In this document: piece by piece, positions 22,766 through 36,400 of the stretch
Position numbering within the stretch: the first letter of the stretch is position 1
Layout of the letters: the number at the start of each line of letters is the position of its first letter
Origin: Himantopus leucocephalus
Lineage: Eukaryota; Chordata; Aves; Charadriiformes; Recurvirostridae
Direction: 5' to 3'
Length of the DNA: 64,000 nt
NCBI GenBank assembly: GCA_003993805.1
Contig: RSEF01000012.1
Span: forward strand, 9,513,115-9,577,114
Notes under the pieces: model-generated
The model's input: only the letters and a program-made list of their open reading frames with translations
What the model was told of the DNA's origin: nothing
Database searches by the model: none
Translations under genes and position numbers: made by a program

Positions 22766-25700
22766 AAGGTCCTCACATCCTCCAGCATCAAAGGCCAGCA
22801 AACACTTAAGAGAAACAGTTTTGGTCCAACAAGACTGTATAAGCATAGCCAGGGATGGAAAAAGGGGGTTTCCTGTCCCAAAGAGTATCTCTGGGGAAGA
22901 ACAAGGGAGACATTCCACATCCTACCAACCCCAATCCAAATTGTCATTCCCATTCATGTTTATGAAGTGTCAAGATCTGTAAGCATTTTCACAAAGACGT
23001 TATGCTTGGCCAAATACCCAGGAATCAAAAAGAAACTGTGAAAACCTCATGGTTATGACCACTGCATAAATATAGGTAAGCAATCCCTGACCACAACCGA
23101 TACCTCATTGTCAGATGGAGATAATCATCCAAGCAGACTCCCAAGTGGTGAACTCCAGTGACGAATGGGAGGCAGACCTTCTCACAGGCATGGGAACGCA
23201 AGCATCCTGTGTGTTTTCTGCATGAAACCATAAATCATCCACAGCATTATAATGGTGAGAGAACAGATAAAGGCTCTCTGTGAAGCTGAGCAGGAATCTG
23301 AGGCCTCTTTTAAATGCAGGAGTTGGTGTCAAGTAGCTAGTGCTCAGTTGTTCCACGTGATCACACTGACTCCTTGTGTGAATTCCTCTTATTGTGCAAG
23401 GAATACAAACCACAGCACTGGTTACCATCTTCCTCAGCTCAAAGGGCATTCACGTTCCCCCAGCCGGAGAAAGCAATAGGGCCCAAGTGACCACCACTGT
23501 ACTACACCAAAAAGGAGCCCAGCCTGAACTTGCATCTACAAGCAAACCTGGTCACCCAGCTTTCGGTTTGGAGCTTGCTCATGTCTGGCTGGTTCCCCTG
23601 AACAGACCAGCTCCCGAAGGTGTTAAGATGGTATCATGAATGGAGCCCATCGCACAGGAGTAGTTCAAATACAGATTCGATTTCCCTTGCTTATCAATAC
23701 CTGTTGCTAGGCCGGGGAAACATCACTTATCCCCTCCATGCCTACCTGCCTTTGATCATATGCAAACCAGAGAGGATACCCAATATGTAACTGTGTGCTC
23801 TCCCCCAAAGAGAGAAGTGGAAGTCACTGAACTTGTATTGCTTCCCAGGTGCCTTAACCTGCACTTACACAGCCTTTCGTATCCCCAGAATTATTGCCCT
23901 CTGATGCAGCATTATCCCATGTTGACTTGTTGTCATATTCATGGCAGCACTACATTCCCTGGGGAAAAAGGGCTCCTGGCAGTACTGCTTTGAGAGACCC
24001 TTTATTATATTGATGCCAACAGAGATTGCCTCTTTGATAAATGAGCATGTACCTATGAATAAATACAGGAGTACATTTTATATGTATTGTATATCTGCAG
24101 TGACAGAGTAGAGGTTTGTGCTTTTAATATGCATGGAGGACACAAGGCAGCAGTAACTGGCAACAGTAGGTTGCTGTGTATATATTCCAATGACAAATGG
24201 AGGATCCCAGACAGCCATCTAGACAAGATGTTTCCATTGCATCCCTCTTTTGCAGCAGTTGGGAGGTACCCACTCTGCACTCTGACTGGGTAGGATCGTG
24301 TTTGGATGCAACAGGACCTCTCTGTGAACATGAATTTGCAAACTCAGCTATGCTGGACTGTCTTCTGGTCTCTCCTGAGGCAAGAAAGCTAAGGGAGATG
24401 GAGCTTTCCACGTATTCCTAGACTGACACAAAGAAGAAATTACACATTAAAATTGTTGTCCTCTTGGGAAGTCTTCCTGGAGGCACTGTGTGAGTGTGGA
24501 ATTGTCACTGGGATGCTTTGGTGCATAATAACGGTTGGGAAGAGGCAGGCCCAAAATGGTTCAAGGAGCAACGCCAGACTCCAAAGCCCATTTTTGTTGC
24601 CCAAGCCTCCAGATGAATGGCACCACTTCTTCTACAACACCGGGCCTGAGAGCCCACACCAACCCACACCTGAGGCAGCAGTCTCTGTGTGCGACCCTGG
24701 GTGGAGAGAGGAGCAGGAGGAGACCATCATGCAGAAACAGTCCCCAGCAAGAAGCCAATGCAGGGACAGAGAACATCGTTTCACTGAGGACCTCAAAGGG
24801 TAACGCTTTCCCCTGGGTGCTTAACTGAGAGGTGCCAGGGAGCTGACCCAAACCAGACTTCATTCCCTAACCCCTCTCTGCAAGAGGGGAATTGGGAAGG
24901 AAGGGAGAGAGCACCTTGGCCAGTATCATACCTCCCCAAAATGAGCTCACGGTCCCTGGAGGAGGGAATGGCAGCCTGCCCCTTGCCTGGCACCTCCCTG
25001 CCTGACACCTTGCCTCTGCCCAGGGAGCAAAGGAAACTCGTTTCCCAGCTCCTGCTGACCCTGCCTGAACAGCTCCTTGTTATATTCTCTGAAAAGTTTA
25101 GAAGTTGTCTTTGAATACCATAACAGCAAGGTGATGGTTACCAAGGGAACAGGCTGGGAGAAGGTCAGGCCTTTCTGGGTACTTTTTCATGCTTTATCTT
25201 GGCTGAAAGTTTTTCCAGACAAATCAGACGGGTGTCTTTCCATCCTGGAGAATTAAAGCCGTCATCTGCTTGGAAAAGGACAGATAAGAGGGTAAAGGGA
25301 TAGCTCAGATTTCCCACAACTGCACACCACATTCGGGGGGAGTTACCCTCAAAATTGCCTGTGAAGGGAAAACCCTGCAGTATCATCAGCAGCTGTGATT
25401 TCAATCCAGGGACATAACTAGGAGACCCCTGTGGTGATGAGTTTAAAACTGCATTTGCTTGGAGGCTGCGGTAGAGGTACAGAGTGAAAATATCCCCAGA
25501 GCATAAAACAGAAAACTGAACCAGCAACTTGCCTTAAGTAAATCAGCACATCCCTTGGAGCTCTTGCATTTCCACGGAGGTATGTCGCTTGCACCAAGAA
25601 AAAATTCAGCTCTCCAGAAAAGACAGTAAAGCTGAGGTCTAAACATAAGGTCTCACACACCAGCGCATCATTCGGCCACAAAGTGACAGGGATGTGGAGC

Positions 25701-26210
25701 AATTTCTGCTGTAATAAGAAGTCCCAGATGTGGAGTTAAAATTGACATAGCTAAAGAAGAGCAGAGTCTGATGCTGCCCTTCATGTGCTAATTGCTCAGC
25801 GTGGTTGCCTCCTGGCCACAGAGGACTGGACCTCTGCTCTTTTAGGAGGGTGGTTATCCAATGACCAGGTTCGTTCTTCATGCTGCACATGGCAGCTATT
25901 GTGCTACTGCTACTAGCAATACCTTTGATTTGCAGTGCTGCTCTTACCCAACAGGCTGTCTGAGTTAAGTGAGATATAGGAACCAAGGAATGGCCATTTT
26001 AAGTTCCTGGTGTATGTTGAATGCCAGCTGCTGCCAGTCTTTCTCCTCTAAGAGCCCTGCCAAGCATCCTTACCCTCTGCACTTCAGTTTGGATCTCTTT
26101 CAAAGAACTTCACTAGGAAAAACACTTTTGCTAATGAAAACTGGCCCCAATTGTGAGTGCTGCTAATGGGGAGTCTCAGGAGACCCTGTTTCTGTACAGC
26201 AGAGCCATTT

Positions 26211-26240
26211 GACGTTAGTTGACATTAGTCAACATTAGTT
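26211..26240. repeat. 10-bp tandem repeat, three imperfect units
   Basis: GACGTTAGTT, GACATTAGTC and AACATTAGTT follow one another directly. Each unit differs from its neighbour at two positions. Confidence 0.85.
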
Positions 26241-29129
26241 GCCCTTCCAGTCCCTGATAGGGTCAAGCAACCAAGCTCTCTCCACTGCAAGCAAAGATCT
26301 GGCTCTACTAAACATCTAAATGTCAAGGCAGGTCAGCCAAAGGTGCAATCAGCTCTCATGGCATAGCCATGAGCTGCAATGCTTTGTGCTGGTGGCCAAG
26401 CAGACTACTGCTGGGAATGAAACTCTTCCCCAGCTCTAAAAGCGAATAAAAACTCCTACCTCCAGCTTGGCCTTCACAAAAGAAAGGCCAGCTAATTGGG
26501 CTGATCAGTCAATGACATATGGTTGTGAAAGAACAGGTTTTGATTTGCAGACAAATACATGTTCCCAACACCGAGGTGCTTGTGGTTTGTGCTGAGATAG
26601 ATGTTTTAGTGCTGAATTGCTGGGACTGGGGGCTTTTGACTACTCTTTCTCAAACAAAAAGTCAGTGCAAGTAGCCTTCATGATCTGTTCATGCAGAGCA
26701 TTCACACTCAACGCGTGTGCGTGTGGCAGAAGGGAGAACAGAGCAGTGGGAGTCTGCCAATGCAGGTGGCCCTGAGCGTAGCCCTCACCAGCACACATTC
26801 ATCAGGCATTGGACAGGCACACTTCCAGATGATTTATTGATATTTAATATTTAAATACTAGCTGATCATTCAGCCCTGGTGAGTAGATGCTCAATAACAG
26901 CAGAGAGGAGCCATCTCCTGCCAGCCCACCCAGCCTCCTCCATCACTTAATGCCAAGTGCAGAGCCCTCTCCTTGCTCCCTGGGGGGCCACGCCACACGC
27001 AGCTCAGCTCCTCCAGCCCTTGCCTCCCTTCCCATCCATCCACATTGCTTTGCCTGTGTCAGAGCCCTCTTAGGATCAGTGTCAGGACCCAGCAAGGAGA
27101 TTCATTCCAGATACCTCCTACACAGGACTGACAAAGCTCTGTTCCCCTCCTATCACCCTGCGGGGTGAGCAACCTCTCCACTCTTGGTGTCCATATCTGT
27201 TTCTCAGTGCCATCTTTTGCCGGGCAGCTCTTTAGCCTTGTCCATCTGTCTTAAGATTGCCCTTTCTTAGCAAGCAAGGACCCTGCCTGGCTTCTAACAA
27301 ACGGCATCCCTCCCTTCAGTGCCCTTGCAGTAATAATTCACTGTCCTGACACATGCAGCTGGAGCATAGGGGACCTTGTCAGCTTAAAAATCACTGCCAC
27401 GCTTCTGGGACTCTGAATCCAGCAGTACCTGAGATGACTGAAACAGGAAGAGTTTTTGAAAACCAATTTGCTCTCCGCTCTTTCTACCTCTTTGTTTGCA
27501 TTTTTCATTTCTCTCAGCCTGGGGGACGAGACTCAGTGTTAGGCTCATGTTTATCAGTGCTTGGCTCTCCAATTGTCACTTTACAGCCCTGTCTGCAGGC
27601 CCTGCAGGTGGCACTTGCTTTCCCCTAAAGAAATAGCACCCCCACAATTTTTCTTCCAACTCCTGTCCAAAAAAATAAATAGTGCAGGAATGTTTCTAAT
27701 GGTGTCAGGCTTTGTAATAGTTCATTCATTTCAACCCTAAATTTGGGACTGAATTTGAGTTGGCAGTAGCTCTTTAATATACAGGACCTGTCTTATTACA
27801 TCTCCGTCTAATGCATATTTGGGAGCTTTCCCTGAAAGCTCTTGTATAAAGGAGTATTATGACATCAGGAAGTCTAAAAGTACCTGAACTGCAGATGTGA
27901 TAAATTCAGCAGGATGATACGTGCCTGGAATTCATACTTGCCTTTTTCCATTGGCAAATGGCCGCCTGGGCTCCATCCCCCGGGATAGCTGTAGAGAACA
28001 GCCAGTTTGATGAGCCTAACCAGCCATTGGATGTCACTTTGGCTCCACACTAATTCAAGGGAAACAGCATTTATCTGGCAGCCAGGCAGCCAGCTCTTCG
28101 GCAGCTGAGAGTTTAATTATCAAAGGTTCAGGCGAATCTTGCTCTTGCTATCTCCAACCAGCTGCTGCAGAAAAAAAGACCTTCTGGCCCCATCCAGAAG
28201 TTTGTGAAGCTCTTGCAAGTTCCCTTTTGCTGTTAAAATGAGTCCCAGCCCATTTGCCCTTTCCTGTGAAAGCTCTGGGCTTGATGCCACTAGAAAAAAG
28301 GAGACAGTGAAAATAATACAGTGGGGAAGGGCTCTGGGTGGATGGGGCGAGCAAGCAGCAGCCAGGAATGGGAGCACTGGGCAGACTCCAGCTGGTGCCT
28401 TGATCCAGCCATGGGGGTTTGCACTGATAGATGGACACGGGCACGGCTTCTTCAAACTGCAGGACGCCGTTCTTTCACAGCCTCGTTCTGCAGTGATGGA
28501 GCAGAGCCACTGTCTGGCTTGCGTTCAGTCCAGGCTAGCTGTGTTTCCCCTGGTGGACCTCACCCCGAGCGGTCTCAAAGCAAAAAGCAAGGGCTACGCC
28601 TTCCCGCTCTCTGCCCCACTTCCACTCTTCAGCAATCCCAGTGGGAAGGGTGGGGATTGAACTGGCCAGAACAAGGAAGCTGAAAGCGAGACAAGAAGAG
28701 GGAAGTCTCTGCAAAGGCAGTCATTTGCACAGTGTTTCTGCAGCAATAAATGCCAGAAGGTGCACCAGGGAAAAATGGGGGGAAAAGGTGACCCCAAATG
28801 AAGCCACCTTTCCCTCCAAGAAGACAAGAGGCCAGTGTGTGAGGAAGGTGGAAGAGATGTTGGGATCATGGGGGATGTCCTGCTCCACCCTTCACTTCAC
28901 CCAGTGACTCGGACACTTGTTGTGGATCCCCCATGTCTGGCTTCGGGTACCCCTGGATTCCTCTTCCCGCCTTGCTATCAACCACAATCAGTCCGAAACC
29001 AAAAGCTGTTGGTACTCTCCCAGGTTATGCTCAATATCCAGATCTACCATGTAAGTGAGACACTCAAGACCTGAATGAAGAGCCATTTCCAATAGATCCT
29101 TTGCACTTTTGCGGCAGGGATGTCCCTGC

Positions 29130-29340
29130 CCTTTCAGTCCTGCAGTGGCTGGTTAATAATGGGGCCACTTAAGTGCATATCAGGAGAGTTTGTAACTAAT
29201 GTGCTAGTGATGCACCTGCTTTTCCTTATTCTCAGGCTCTCCGCAGACACAATCAGACACAATTGGCCATTCTCAAGGCACATTTATCTTTTGAATATGA
29301 AGGCAAGAGACTCAATTACCTTTTTTCAAAAGTAAGCTGA
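29130..29340. promoter_or_regulatory. Candidate element with palindromic NKX2 site
   Basis: The perfect palindrome CACTTAAGTG at 29166-29175 joins two NKX2-type half sites (CACTTAA). Nearby are GGTTAATAATGG and CTCAATTACC homeodomain cores. No gene is visible. Confidence 0.35.
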
Positions 29341-31224
29341 GATTCTGGCGAGCAAATTAGTTATCCGCTCCATTCTTCTTCAAAATGCCATCAGGAACCA
29401 TCATAAGCAAATACTATCAATCACTATCTGTTTTGCCCAGTCTGCCTGAGATATCACATAGGGAAATATGTTGTCTCCACTCCCCACCCAAGAAAAGTCT
29501 CTCCAAAGCTTGGGCATGATTTGTAGTTGAGACTCCAGGCTAGATGCAATATAACTAGGGAGCTCATGGCATGGGCAAACCTGAAGGAGATGGAAGGAGC
29601 AGGAACACATAAATATCTACTACTGGTTGGAAACAGAGGGCCCTCCCTGCCCCTTCCCCACCTACTCAAACAAACTGGGAAGCCACCCAGCCAACCACTT
29701 TAGATGGAACAGAAACACACCCTGTAACAAGTTCCTGCTAGAAATTTGATCTTGGGCTCCCCCTTGCAGTCCAGAAGCACTGTCACTAAGGCCAAGTTGC
29801 CTTGGGTGTCTCATTTTTCCAAACTGCGTGAACAAAAGTGTTTATTTAACGCCATCTCTCCAGGGTTTCCTCAGCTCCCTAGTCTCCAGACCTGTCAGTT
29901 TACTTACAGCATCGCCAACTGCAAACTGATTAGTCCAGTCCCCCTTCTCTTCTCCCCCATGGTTATCACTTTTATTAACAGCAAGGGAGTGATAATGGGG
30001 AAAGATGATCAAAGCTGCTGGTATTAACGCAGGGGATTAACGGTATTTATATTCCTGATCAGTGCACTCTCAGTGTGGAGAGGGAACTGCCACAAATCAG
30101 CCTTTTCTGACTGAGAGTTGCTGCAGTGCCACTGCCTAAATAGCTGCTGGCTAATGAGTCCTTCGCGGCTCACTGAGGGAACAGCTTGCTCACTTGGCTA
30201 CTTCCCTCGCAACCTAATGCACCCAGGCTTGCATCCACAATGGCATGCAGGCACCTGACCTTGGGTTTCAGACTGCTTTTGAGGTCTTGAGGGCAAGGTC
30301 CACTGTTGAGATCAAGCCAGCTAGTGCTGAACAAACAACTGAATTGATGTGGCCGGTTCACACTGGGATTGCATCATGTTATCACAGGGGGGGAAAACAG
30401 AACTTACATCCTGGTCTGGGACTTTGTTGGAAGTTCAGTGAACACCATGTTGGGGGGGCAAGGGAAGACAAAAAAAAAAAAATCTGTGCCAGGTTTTACA
30501 CATAAGGGCAAGAGACTGAAGTCGTCTGCAGTCATCCAGGGAGAACAGATGTGGTGATATGTATTGATTCCACCGAGACTCCAGCAGTCACTCAGTGGCA
30601 GGCAGGGATGCAGGGAGAGGAAGCAGGACCAGCTGACTTTGGTCAGTCAATGTTGCCGGCCACCACCAGCAAACCAAGGTGAAGAGGCTTCACCTGGCTG
30701 GGGCTGGAGACCAATGCAATGAGTAAAGAGCAAATGGAGAGTACTGGGATCAGGGGGACAGGTGAGAGACACCTTTGGGGATGCAGAATTTCACTTCGCA
30801 TGGAAGAATGAGGACACAAGGAAGCTGTCCACTTCTATTCTGCCTCCCCTGAGGAGTCTTTCAGGGGGTACATGACCTCATCGTCAGAAAGCCCACAGAT
30901 AGGCCCCATTGCAGCACTCCCTCCCAACCAGAGAGCAATGCACAGATGTTCAAAAATGATCTGAGGAACCAAGATAACTCCTTTCCAAACCACCCAGTCT
31001 GTGTAAGCTGGTCACACTTCAATATTGAGCCAAAGAAGTTAATCCAAAGACAGGGCATTCTTGTAAATAAATTTTTACAAAAGGCAGGAAAACAGATGTC
31101 TTGCCCACCAGCTTTGGGCAGCTTTTGGTGTCAGCCCAGCAAGAAAAGAGCAACCTGGGTTTGATTTGTAAGTTTGAACATTGCCATCTGGGCCATAAGG
31201 TGCTTCCTCAGGAGAACTATCTGG

Positions 31225-31530
31225 AGACTGGATAGGAGCTCTTCTTCTTAATTATTGCTATTAAGAAATAAGGATCTTAAACAATACCATTTGTTTGCAT
31301 ATAATTTAGGGTCATTACTCTCTTCATGACCGGCTAGAGTTATCTTTAACTATCTGCACAACTATTTCCTCCCCTGCCCTAGCCCTCGCCTGTTATTCAT
31401 CACTCTCCATCTCTCCTCTATGCCATCACTCTCTATCTCTCCTCTGTGCAGTATAATAATGCCGTAAGGGTTTATTTATATAATCCTAATTGGTTGCTGT
31501 GGAGACCATCATTATGTCACAAGTATAGGC
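31225..31530. promoter_or_regulatory. Candidate element with RFX-like site
   Basis: AT-rich sequence with TTAATTATTG and ATTTGTTTGCATAT, then the 26-bp duplication, then TTTATATAATCCTAATTGG and an X-box-like GGTTGCTGTGGAGACC at 31492-31507. Confidence 0.32.
31398..31449. repeat. 26-bp tandem duplication, two units
   Basis: Unit 1 at 31398-31423 begins CATCACTCTCCATCTCTCCT. Unit 2 at 31424-31449 begins CATCACTCTCTATCTCTCCT. They differ at two positions, so the duplication is fairly recent. It sits inside a candidate conserved segment. Confidence 0.9.
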
Positions 31531-33076
31531 CAGGGAGTTTTGGCTGAAGAATGAGTTACAAAGGGGCCATGGAGGTGAGCCCTGTTGTTTTAGTGCACGC
31601 TCCCATCCTCCCACTCACACCATAGACAATCTGCATCCACATGCATGCCCGATTCCACCTGCAAGTGTTGGTCCCACAAGTGGCCATGTGTAAACACAAG
31701 CTGACTTCCTCTGGCAAAATCTCAGAGCAGAGTTTTTTATCCACATAACAGGGCAGCAACAACTGAGGGGAGATGAGACATAGTTGTGAACCACAGGAAA
31801 AGGTTGGAGTCAGTTGGGGTAAGGCAGAATACAGCAATGATGTTCCTCAGCATCTTCTACCCCACCCACCCCAATTCTTTAGCCTCTCCCCATGCACATG
31901 CACATTAAAAATGCCTCTGAAGGGGGCTACAAAGCACTGCGTGACCCATGGGGACAAATAAACACTTCACACAACCCTATTACTGTTACTCACTCATCAA
32001 AGCTGTTGTAGATCATCTCACTGTCTCAGGCTTGTAACACGGCTCAACCAAGATCTGCTTTTCTGGAGAAAACCTTTTGTCCCATAGGTTACTTCCAAGG
32101 TCATGACACCTAGTACAGTATAACAGCAGCCTGTCATATAGGATGATGTGGACTTCTAATACACTCCATCTTCAGGACGTGTTTGTCAGCAGGTCATGGT
32201 CTGCTTGTGTCTATTGTATAATCAGAAGGAGCAAGCAAGAGATGAAGGCAAGTGTTTTCGCTGTGTGCCTGCATCCAGCCAAGGTCAGTAAAATCACTAG
32301 CAGACTGCCCTCCTAGCCAGATCTGATTGAAGGTGAATGTAGAAGAGCTGATTGGCATTAGTGGGCTCCGGATAAATGGAGCTGTTTGCCTTGGGATCGT
32401 GAGTTCAGAGGAAGGTCAGTTCACTGTTGACCACCATTCGTTAGCCTCTGGCAGCAACTCAACAACTTCTGTGAAATAAGGAGCCAGTCTTGGCTTGTGT
32501 CCCAGTGGAACGAGCATCGGTGTCACTGCAGCTGCTGTCCTCGCTGGACTTTTGGCTGGCTCCACAGGGAAATAACGAAGCAATTCAGAGAGCCCATCCT
32601 CACGGCTTAGCACCTTTCTGGGAGATCACCCTGGAGTAATGCAGGGGGAGTTTCTGCTGTGTCTCAGCGTAGCTAGGCACAGAAATGATTGCTGTGCTCC
32701 AGTTCTGGTTGATGGCTGAAGACCAGATGTCGTCACCAAAGAGCAATGAAAAGCTCAAACTAAAATGGGCGAGCTGGGAGAAAGGTCAAAATCTCCTGTG
32801 GAAGAAGTCAAGAGAAAGGTAACCAAAATGACTGAAGAGCAGCTGACATGTCATGACAGGAGGTGGATGGCGAGGTTAGGGACTCGTGTGAGGACCCCTC
32901 TCTTCCCCGTGACTCTTGCCTACCTTTGGGGTTGAAGGGCAAAGGGGATAAGCCTTTTCCCACCCTCCTAGCCCCCTTCTCCCCATGTCCAAAGCAGGTG
33001 CAGGGTCTGCAGCAGTAGAGCTGCCCTGTAGCCCACTCCTGGTGCTCCTGCATTGCTATGGCCACATGAGACCCCA

Positions 33077-33091
33077 GGGAGGGAGGGAGGG
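33077..33091 (+). other. G-quadruplex motif (GGGA)n
   Basis: Four GGG tracts separated by single A. This is a canonical short-loop G-quadruplex sequence and also a GGGA microsatellite. Confidence 0.8.
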
Positions 33092-33189
33092 AAATACCAG
33101 CCAAATGAACCATCCAGGTGGCCTGTGGGTCTTAAATTGAACATCCTGGTATATATTGAAATAAACACAACAAACCAGGTCACTATCAC

Positions 33190-33480
33190 TTGCATGAAAT
33201 TCACTTATTGTTTTAAATCATCATTATCACCATCATAATTAAAATCAAGCAACAGCTTAAAGAAACTAATGAGTATTTTTATACGTGAACTTATCACAGG
33301 AAAGGGGGAAAAAAAACCGTAAAGTGAAAATGTGCCTGTATTGCTAATAAATATTATTGGAGGGACTCCCAGCTTTTCACATTACCACAGTGTGATATGA
33401 CAGCCTATAATGGATTACTTAACTGCCCGAAGCCATTGTAGGAATAAATCCCTTTTAATATTCATGTGCGGTCTTTGAGA
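33190..33480. promoter_or_regulatory. AT-rich candidate conserved element with paired homeodomain site
   Basis: Contains several TAAT/ATTA cores and a palindromic TAATGGATTA at 33408-33417, plus CTTTGAG near the right edge (TCF-like). It lies just to the right of the G-quadruplex motif. No frame extends through it. Confidence 0.38.
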
Positions 33481-36400
33481 AAATAGATGTAAGCAGTTAA
33501 TACTTTTCTATAGACAAAACAATGCAGTTTATCAAAACAAAATGTGTGCTTGAAAACAAAAATCGCAAAGCTCCTGGACTCATTCTTTTTTTGCAAATCA
33601 GAAAAAATAGGACCCCAAAAAAAGACAACTGGGGGCACGATCGTACACAGAAAGGAAGATGGGGAGGAACAGGATATTAGCAAGGGTCGGTAGAAAGGGG
33701 GGAAAGGCATAAAAAAAGATAATGAGTAGTTTGTGAATCTCTGGTAGTAAACAGGGCACCGAAGCAGGGTGTTGCGGGAGGAAGGTGTTGGTTGGCAGTG
33801 GGGCTGCTGGTTGCCCTGTAAAGCACTCATTAGGACAAGAGAGAGTATGTGGGTGGCAGAGGAAGATCAGGTGCTTCCCAGGAAGGAGACACAGTGCTCT
33901 GCGAGGTGCAAGGATGCTAGGTCATGCTAGGGCTTAGCCGTGTTTAGAGGAGGGTGAAAGATATAGCCAAAGAGGTGAACAGGAAAGCTTGAGCAGGGCC
34001 AGCTGAGGGCTGCTCCCTCCCAGCCCTCTGCTCCATCTTCCTGCTTTTCCTTTTGCAGCTGATCTATAAAACCTGCCAGGTTTTTATCCCTGGTTTGTTT
34101 GGGGTTTTCTTTCTCCCTTTACACAACGGAACAAGGGAAGCAGCAGTGTAGAGGAGCCTTTGTGCCTTTTTGTGTGGTAGGGAGTGAGGGAAATGGAGGT
34201 TACTCCTTCCTGCCCCAGCTTTTTGTGGGCAGTTGATGCTTAGAGAGAAAACCAGAAAGCAAAACCCTCTCAGGGACTGGAGAAAATAGCTGCAGCCTCT
34301 CAGAGGTGAGGGGGCAAAAATGAGAGACTTGATCTTACAAAACCAGATGCAGCTGAGATGTGAGCCCAACTTTTATTCGGATGCCATGATCTGTGGCTAT
34401 AAATGGCTGTAGATGCATCTGAAACTGTGAGGGAGAGAGAGGCAGAAACTCTTCAGTTCCCCTCCTGCTGTGAGATCTAGGCAGCAAAGACAAGCTTAAA
34501 TTGAAGCATCAAGAATAAATATGGCCCCCCTGGGACTCATGCTGCTTTTATATCTGCGGCTGCCTGGTGGGCAAGAGTTGACTCACACATGCCTTCTGCT
34601 TGCCCATGTTCAGAGAGAGCCTGTGATGACACCCGTTGCCCCTGGCACAACCACAGCAAAGGCAGCTTGAGGTCTGTCTTAGATTGGGGTAGGCGTGGTC
34701 CAGGCTGAAGAAGACACCATGTTCTTGAGCGAAATTCAGCTCAAAATGCAGCCCAAGAGACCAACACTGCTCTGAACGCTGCAGGACTTGGCCGAAGTCA
34801 TGAGTCTGCAAAAACCCACAGGGTGCTTAGCTTGACCTTCTTGCCAAGTGCCACTGGCTTCCATGGAGCTGCTTGGAGAAATTCAGGATGGCTACCAACC
34901 ACAACACCCTGAGGTCCTCCCATGCTTGAAAATACTCTAACTAAGTAAATACTAACAGGGCAGGTAACGGGCACTACTTTTTAAGATATCCAGTTTTACA
35001 GTAGCAATTACAATCATCAAGACAGAAAAAAAAATACACGAACTTACCGTGTTAGCAGGTCGGACCAATTCACTCAACTTGTTCAGATTTTATTTTCATG
35101 TCATGTTCACGGAACAGTGGGGTTCCCCATCTGGGCAAATCTTCAGCTGTGTAACCATTTACATTGCCAGCAGTGTTGGAAAGACTCTGTAATGAGAAAT
35201 ATTCCAGGAACACTTGTACAGACAATGTTTTTCTACATCTCTTTATTAATTCATTGTAACAGAAAGCTTGTCACTGTAAACACCAGGAGTGTCCCTTTAA
35301 ATGCCAGATAGTTTTACAGGCCGTATTGGGTGCTATGAAAGTGGGCCAGTTTTATAGGTCACATTCTTCTTTGAAATGGAATAGGTCCAGGAGACAATTG
35401 GGAACCAGAATGGGAAAAATTCCTCCCACCCACCTCCTTCCAGCAGAGCAGAGGTGTCTTGCTTCGAAAGGGAAAGAAAAAGTTTCACCTTCTAATTGTT
35501 GTATTGAGTAGCTCATTGACTGCACTTTTTGTTCAATACCTTTTTTACCACTCAGATTGTCTAATCAAAGGCTTTTTCCTTCCTTGGTTTAGCTTTGCAG
35601 CCTCTAGCATTGATCCAAAATCAGAAACGAAAGAAGAAAACAGGCTCTGGGAAAAGAGAACACAATTAACACCCAAGCAGCTTCATTTTTTGGGGTACCT
35701 TTAAACATCTTGCACCTCTCAGTCTATTCTCCCATTCTTTTATTTTCCCTTTTGTGTTCAGGAGGTTTCTTTAAGGAAAGCCTTTATCAGCAGCTCGGGG
35801 AGAAGATTAAAGCACCCGTCACAGAGAAACAGGTTACTTTTTGTGTCCGAGTTCTTAATCCACTTTATTAAAATGTTCCAAATCTTCCTTCAAGAGGAGA
35901 GATCAGAAGGACATTTCCCCGTCACCCCTGGCATGCCTTCCTTCCGGATACTTGTGCTTCATTAGAGGCTGAAAAAAAACAAAGTCAAGGCAAGGAAAAG
36001 AAGAGAGAACAAGACTGCAGTGAGTGGTTAATATGGGATGTGGAGCCTTCCACTTCATGGTCACTGGTACTGCTCTGGCCCCAGGCTGGAAGCAATTGAA
36101 AGCTTTTCCCATCTGAAAGACACTTTTGTGCATCGAGTCAGAGATCTCTGAGTATTTTTACCTTTGAGGTTCAAAGAAGAGAAGAACATTTGCAGTGGGC
36201 AAAGCCAAACATCCATCCAGCCTGCTGTCCCGTTGCTGATAGCAGTGAGGAAAGGGCACAGAAAGGGTGAGGATATTGAGTCTGCTGTGCTGTATGCTCA
36301 ACCTGCTCCCAGAGACCTCAGGCCTGGTATTTCCTACCTGAAATAATGGATCTCTGTGGTTAGTAAACCTTGACAAATTTTCTTCCATGACATTGTTTAA

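Larger units (their letters stand above)
18846..31224. other. Non-coding stretch
   Basis: Outside the candidate elements and the MIR-like fragment listed separately, I see no gene, no intact repeat and no RNA gene. An X-box-like GTTACCAAGGGAAC lies at 25137-25150. AT-rich DNA at about 26.83-26.87 kb (GATATTTAATATTTAAATAC) is low in complexity. Confidence 0.65.

Noticed and set aside
23690..23790. Possible further MIR fragment (CACTTATCCCCTCCATGCCT)
   Set aside because: Only a short stretch resembles the SINE, and the flanks do not follow the consensus order.
32416..32613. Minus-strand open frame with protein-like texture (PYFTEVVELLPEANEWW)
   Set aside because: It starts at a non-ATG codon shortly after a stop, has no splice acceptor of quality, and matches no family known to me.
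35903..35968. Terminal-exon-like pattern on the minus strand: T run plus CAG, short frame, stop, AATAAA at 35864-35869
   Set aside because: Only 22 codons, no matching upstream exon in phase, and no clear GU-rich downstream element.
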